Assembly (NCBI GenBank): GCA_002452095.1
Contig: DKEG01000061.1
Coordinates: 24,863 to 55,409 of the forward strand
DNA from: Bacteroidales bacterium UBA6828
Lineage (GTDB): Bacteria; Bacteroidota; Bacteroidia; Bacteroidales; Paludibacteraceae
Length of the DNA: 30,547 nucleotides
Direction: 5' to 3'
Position 1 is the stretch's first letter. Each line of letters starts with the position of its first letter. Made by a program: the position numbers and the translations under genes. Of the stretch, positions 29,545 through 30,547 are shown in pieces. Below the pieces are notes generated by a model. The model saw nothing but the letters and a program-made list of their open reading frames with translations. It ran no database searches and had not been told where the DNA came from.

Positions 29545-30547
29545 AAGAGACACGAACCATCAACCTGAACGGTATGATTTTTCATATCGACAACGATGCC
29601 TATATCACCCTTTCGGGATACTTGCAAGACATTGAACTGCGTCTGCCGACGGACGAGAAAAAGGAAGTGATGGCGGACATAGAAGCGCGTATTGCCGAAC
29701 TGCTGCAATCGGCACTTTTTGCCAAGAACCAGCAGGTGGTGAATATGGATATGGTGAAGTCGGTACAGCAGCGTATCGGTGCACCGTCTGACTTCGGCGA
29801 GAACAAACGCCCGAAAGTGAAGCACCAAAGCAACAACCAAGGTTGCGGACGCGCTTTCGGGATAGGACTGACTATCTTTCTAATTATCTGCGCATTGCCC
29901 ATGCTATTTATATTCGGAATGGTGGTCTTTGCGCTGCTGATGGGCTTGTTCGGCGCAAGCGTGGGTATCGCATCGGCTATTCCGATGGTGGGTTTTGACC
30001 TGTTCGGCAGCGGGTGGCTCACGGGGTTGGCTGTGGTATGCCTGCTATTGGCTGTCGGTCTGCCTATTGCTATGATTATCACGCCGATAGTAACGTATAT
30101 GCGTACCCGTCGGGGTCCGAAAGCACGATTCTGGTGGATAACGGTTATTCTGTGGGTGCTGTCGCTTGCAGGGCTTGGCGTTCTGGCTTCACAGGCGATA
30201 AACAATCAAGGCGGTATTGTTTCTTTCGTACAGACTATGCAGGCGTTGGACGATGATGACATGGACTTTGACGACGATGATGCCGTTATGCAGGCGGAGC
30301 AACGCACCGTAGAACCGTTCACGGCAATCAACATCAAAGGCTGTGCGGCGGTACGTTTGCAGCAATCAACAGATTATCAATTATCTATACGGAGCAACTC
30401 GTTGGGTGATGTCTCAACAGAAGTGCGTGAGGGGGTGCTGTATATAGAGGTACTGAATAACCGCTATACCAAAGCCAAGATGACTATTTCAGCACCGTCT
30501 CTGTCGGCTCTTTACACAGCGGGGGCATGCAAGATTGACTGCGACAG
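29541..30547 (+). CDS. Membrane protein with N-terminal PspC-associated domain and GIN/DUF2807 adhesin-like domain, C-terminus outside the window
   Basis: 335 residues are visible before the window ends, in an open frame. An N-terminal cytoplasmic domain (1-about 86) begins MKETRTINLNGMIFHIDNDA and contains MADIEARIAELL, as in Bacteroidota PspC-fusion proteins. Three membrane segments follow (about 106-137, 157-181 and 196-217). A very acidic linker (DDDDMDFDDDD near 236-246) leads to a domain beginning VEPFTAINIKGCAAVRLQQS, which resembles the GIN-type auto-transporter-adhesin head domain (DUF2807), a beta-helical repeat. The usual PspC domain is missing from this protein and is supplied by the separate gene at 28992. 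The start codon overlaps the padR stop, so translation is coupled. The function in the envelope is not known. Confidence 0.85.
   Translation, partial: MKETRTINLNGMIFHIDNDAYITLSGYLQDIELRLPTDEKKEVMADIEARIAELLQSALFAKNQQVVNMDMVKSVQQRIGAPSDFGENKRPKVKHQSNNQGCGRAFGIGLTIFLIICALPMLFIFGMVVFALLMGLFGASVGIASAIPMVGFDLFGSGWLTGLAVVCLLLAVGLPIAMIITPIVTYMRTRRGPKARFWWITVILWVLSLAGLGVLASQAINNQGGIVSFVQTMQALDDDDMDFDDDDAVMQAEQRTVEPFTAINIKGCAAVRLQQSTDYQLSIRSNSLGDVSTEVREGVLYIEVLNNRYTKAKMTISAPSLSALYTAGACKIDCD

Overview
The window looks like a chromosomal segment of an uncultured or less-studied member of the Bacteroidales (phylum Bacteroidota). Several signs agree: promoters of the form TTTG-N19/20-TAnnTTTG, no clear Shine-Dalgarno sequences, two secreted proteins with C-termini resembling type IX secretion sorting tails, a BspA-like leucine-rich repeat protein, PepSY-like and PspC/PadR/GIN-domain genes of the Bacteroidota kind, and a typical Bacteroidota fumarate reductase iron-sulfur subunit tail. 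I cannot name the species.

Layout. (1) 1-141: end of frdB, closed by a strong terminator. (2) 222-3047, minus strand: a nucleosidase-like gene, an RlmI-like rRNA methyltransferase and a DEDDh exonuclease. This looks like a former tight operon whose two junctions have been filled by repeats: a 143-bp MITE-like element with a 5-bp target duplication, and a heptad array plus a GC-rich palindrome. (3) 3048-3664: no gene; small hairpins, an 11-bp iteron array and a promoter. (4) 3665-7756, plus strand: SGNH hydrolase, MBOAT acyltransferase and coaE, apparently one transcript for acylating an extracellular glycan or similar acceptor, with coaE downstream. (5) 7825-8850, minus: UbiA-family prenyltransferase (menaquinone type). 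(6) 9156-11985, minus: a PepSY-TM protein with a lipoprotein carrying a Cys/His motif, and a secreted protein with a sorting tail. Divergent from it is a BspA-like protein (12238-13716). (7) 13965-27536, minus: the core information-processing block in an almost E. coli-like order, tRNA-Thr, Tyr, Gly, Thr, tuf, tRNA-Trp, secE, nusG, rplK, rplA, rplJ, rplL, rpoB, rpoC, driven from a well-matched promoter at 27623-27653. (8) 28199-30547, plus: a PepSY-like periplasmic protein, a second MITE-like element, then PspC, PadR and a membrane protein with a GIN-type adhesin-like domain that runs off the window.

The core genes are ordinary. What is unusual is the density of small repeats of at least five unrelated kinds: MITE-like elements with 18-bp ends; 11-bp-periodic TCTAC arrays with a shared 3' end at three loci; 7-bp tandem arrays; GC-rich palindromes; and mini-hairpins with 3-4 nt loops. 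Two of these kinds sit in frame inside conserved genes (the rRNA methyltransferase, the SGNH hydrolase, the MBOAT protein and coaE), adding peptide inserts to the proteins. The best candidates for undescribed biology here are the iteron family and the in-gene repeats, rather than any single protein system.
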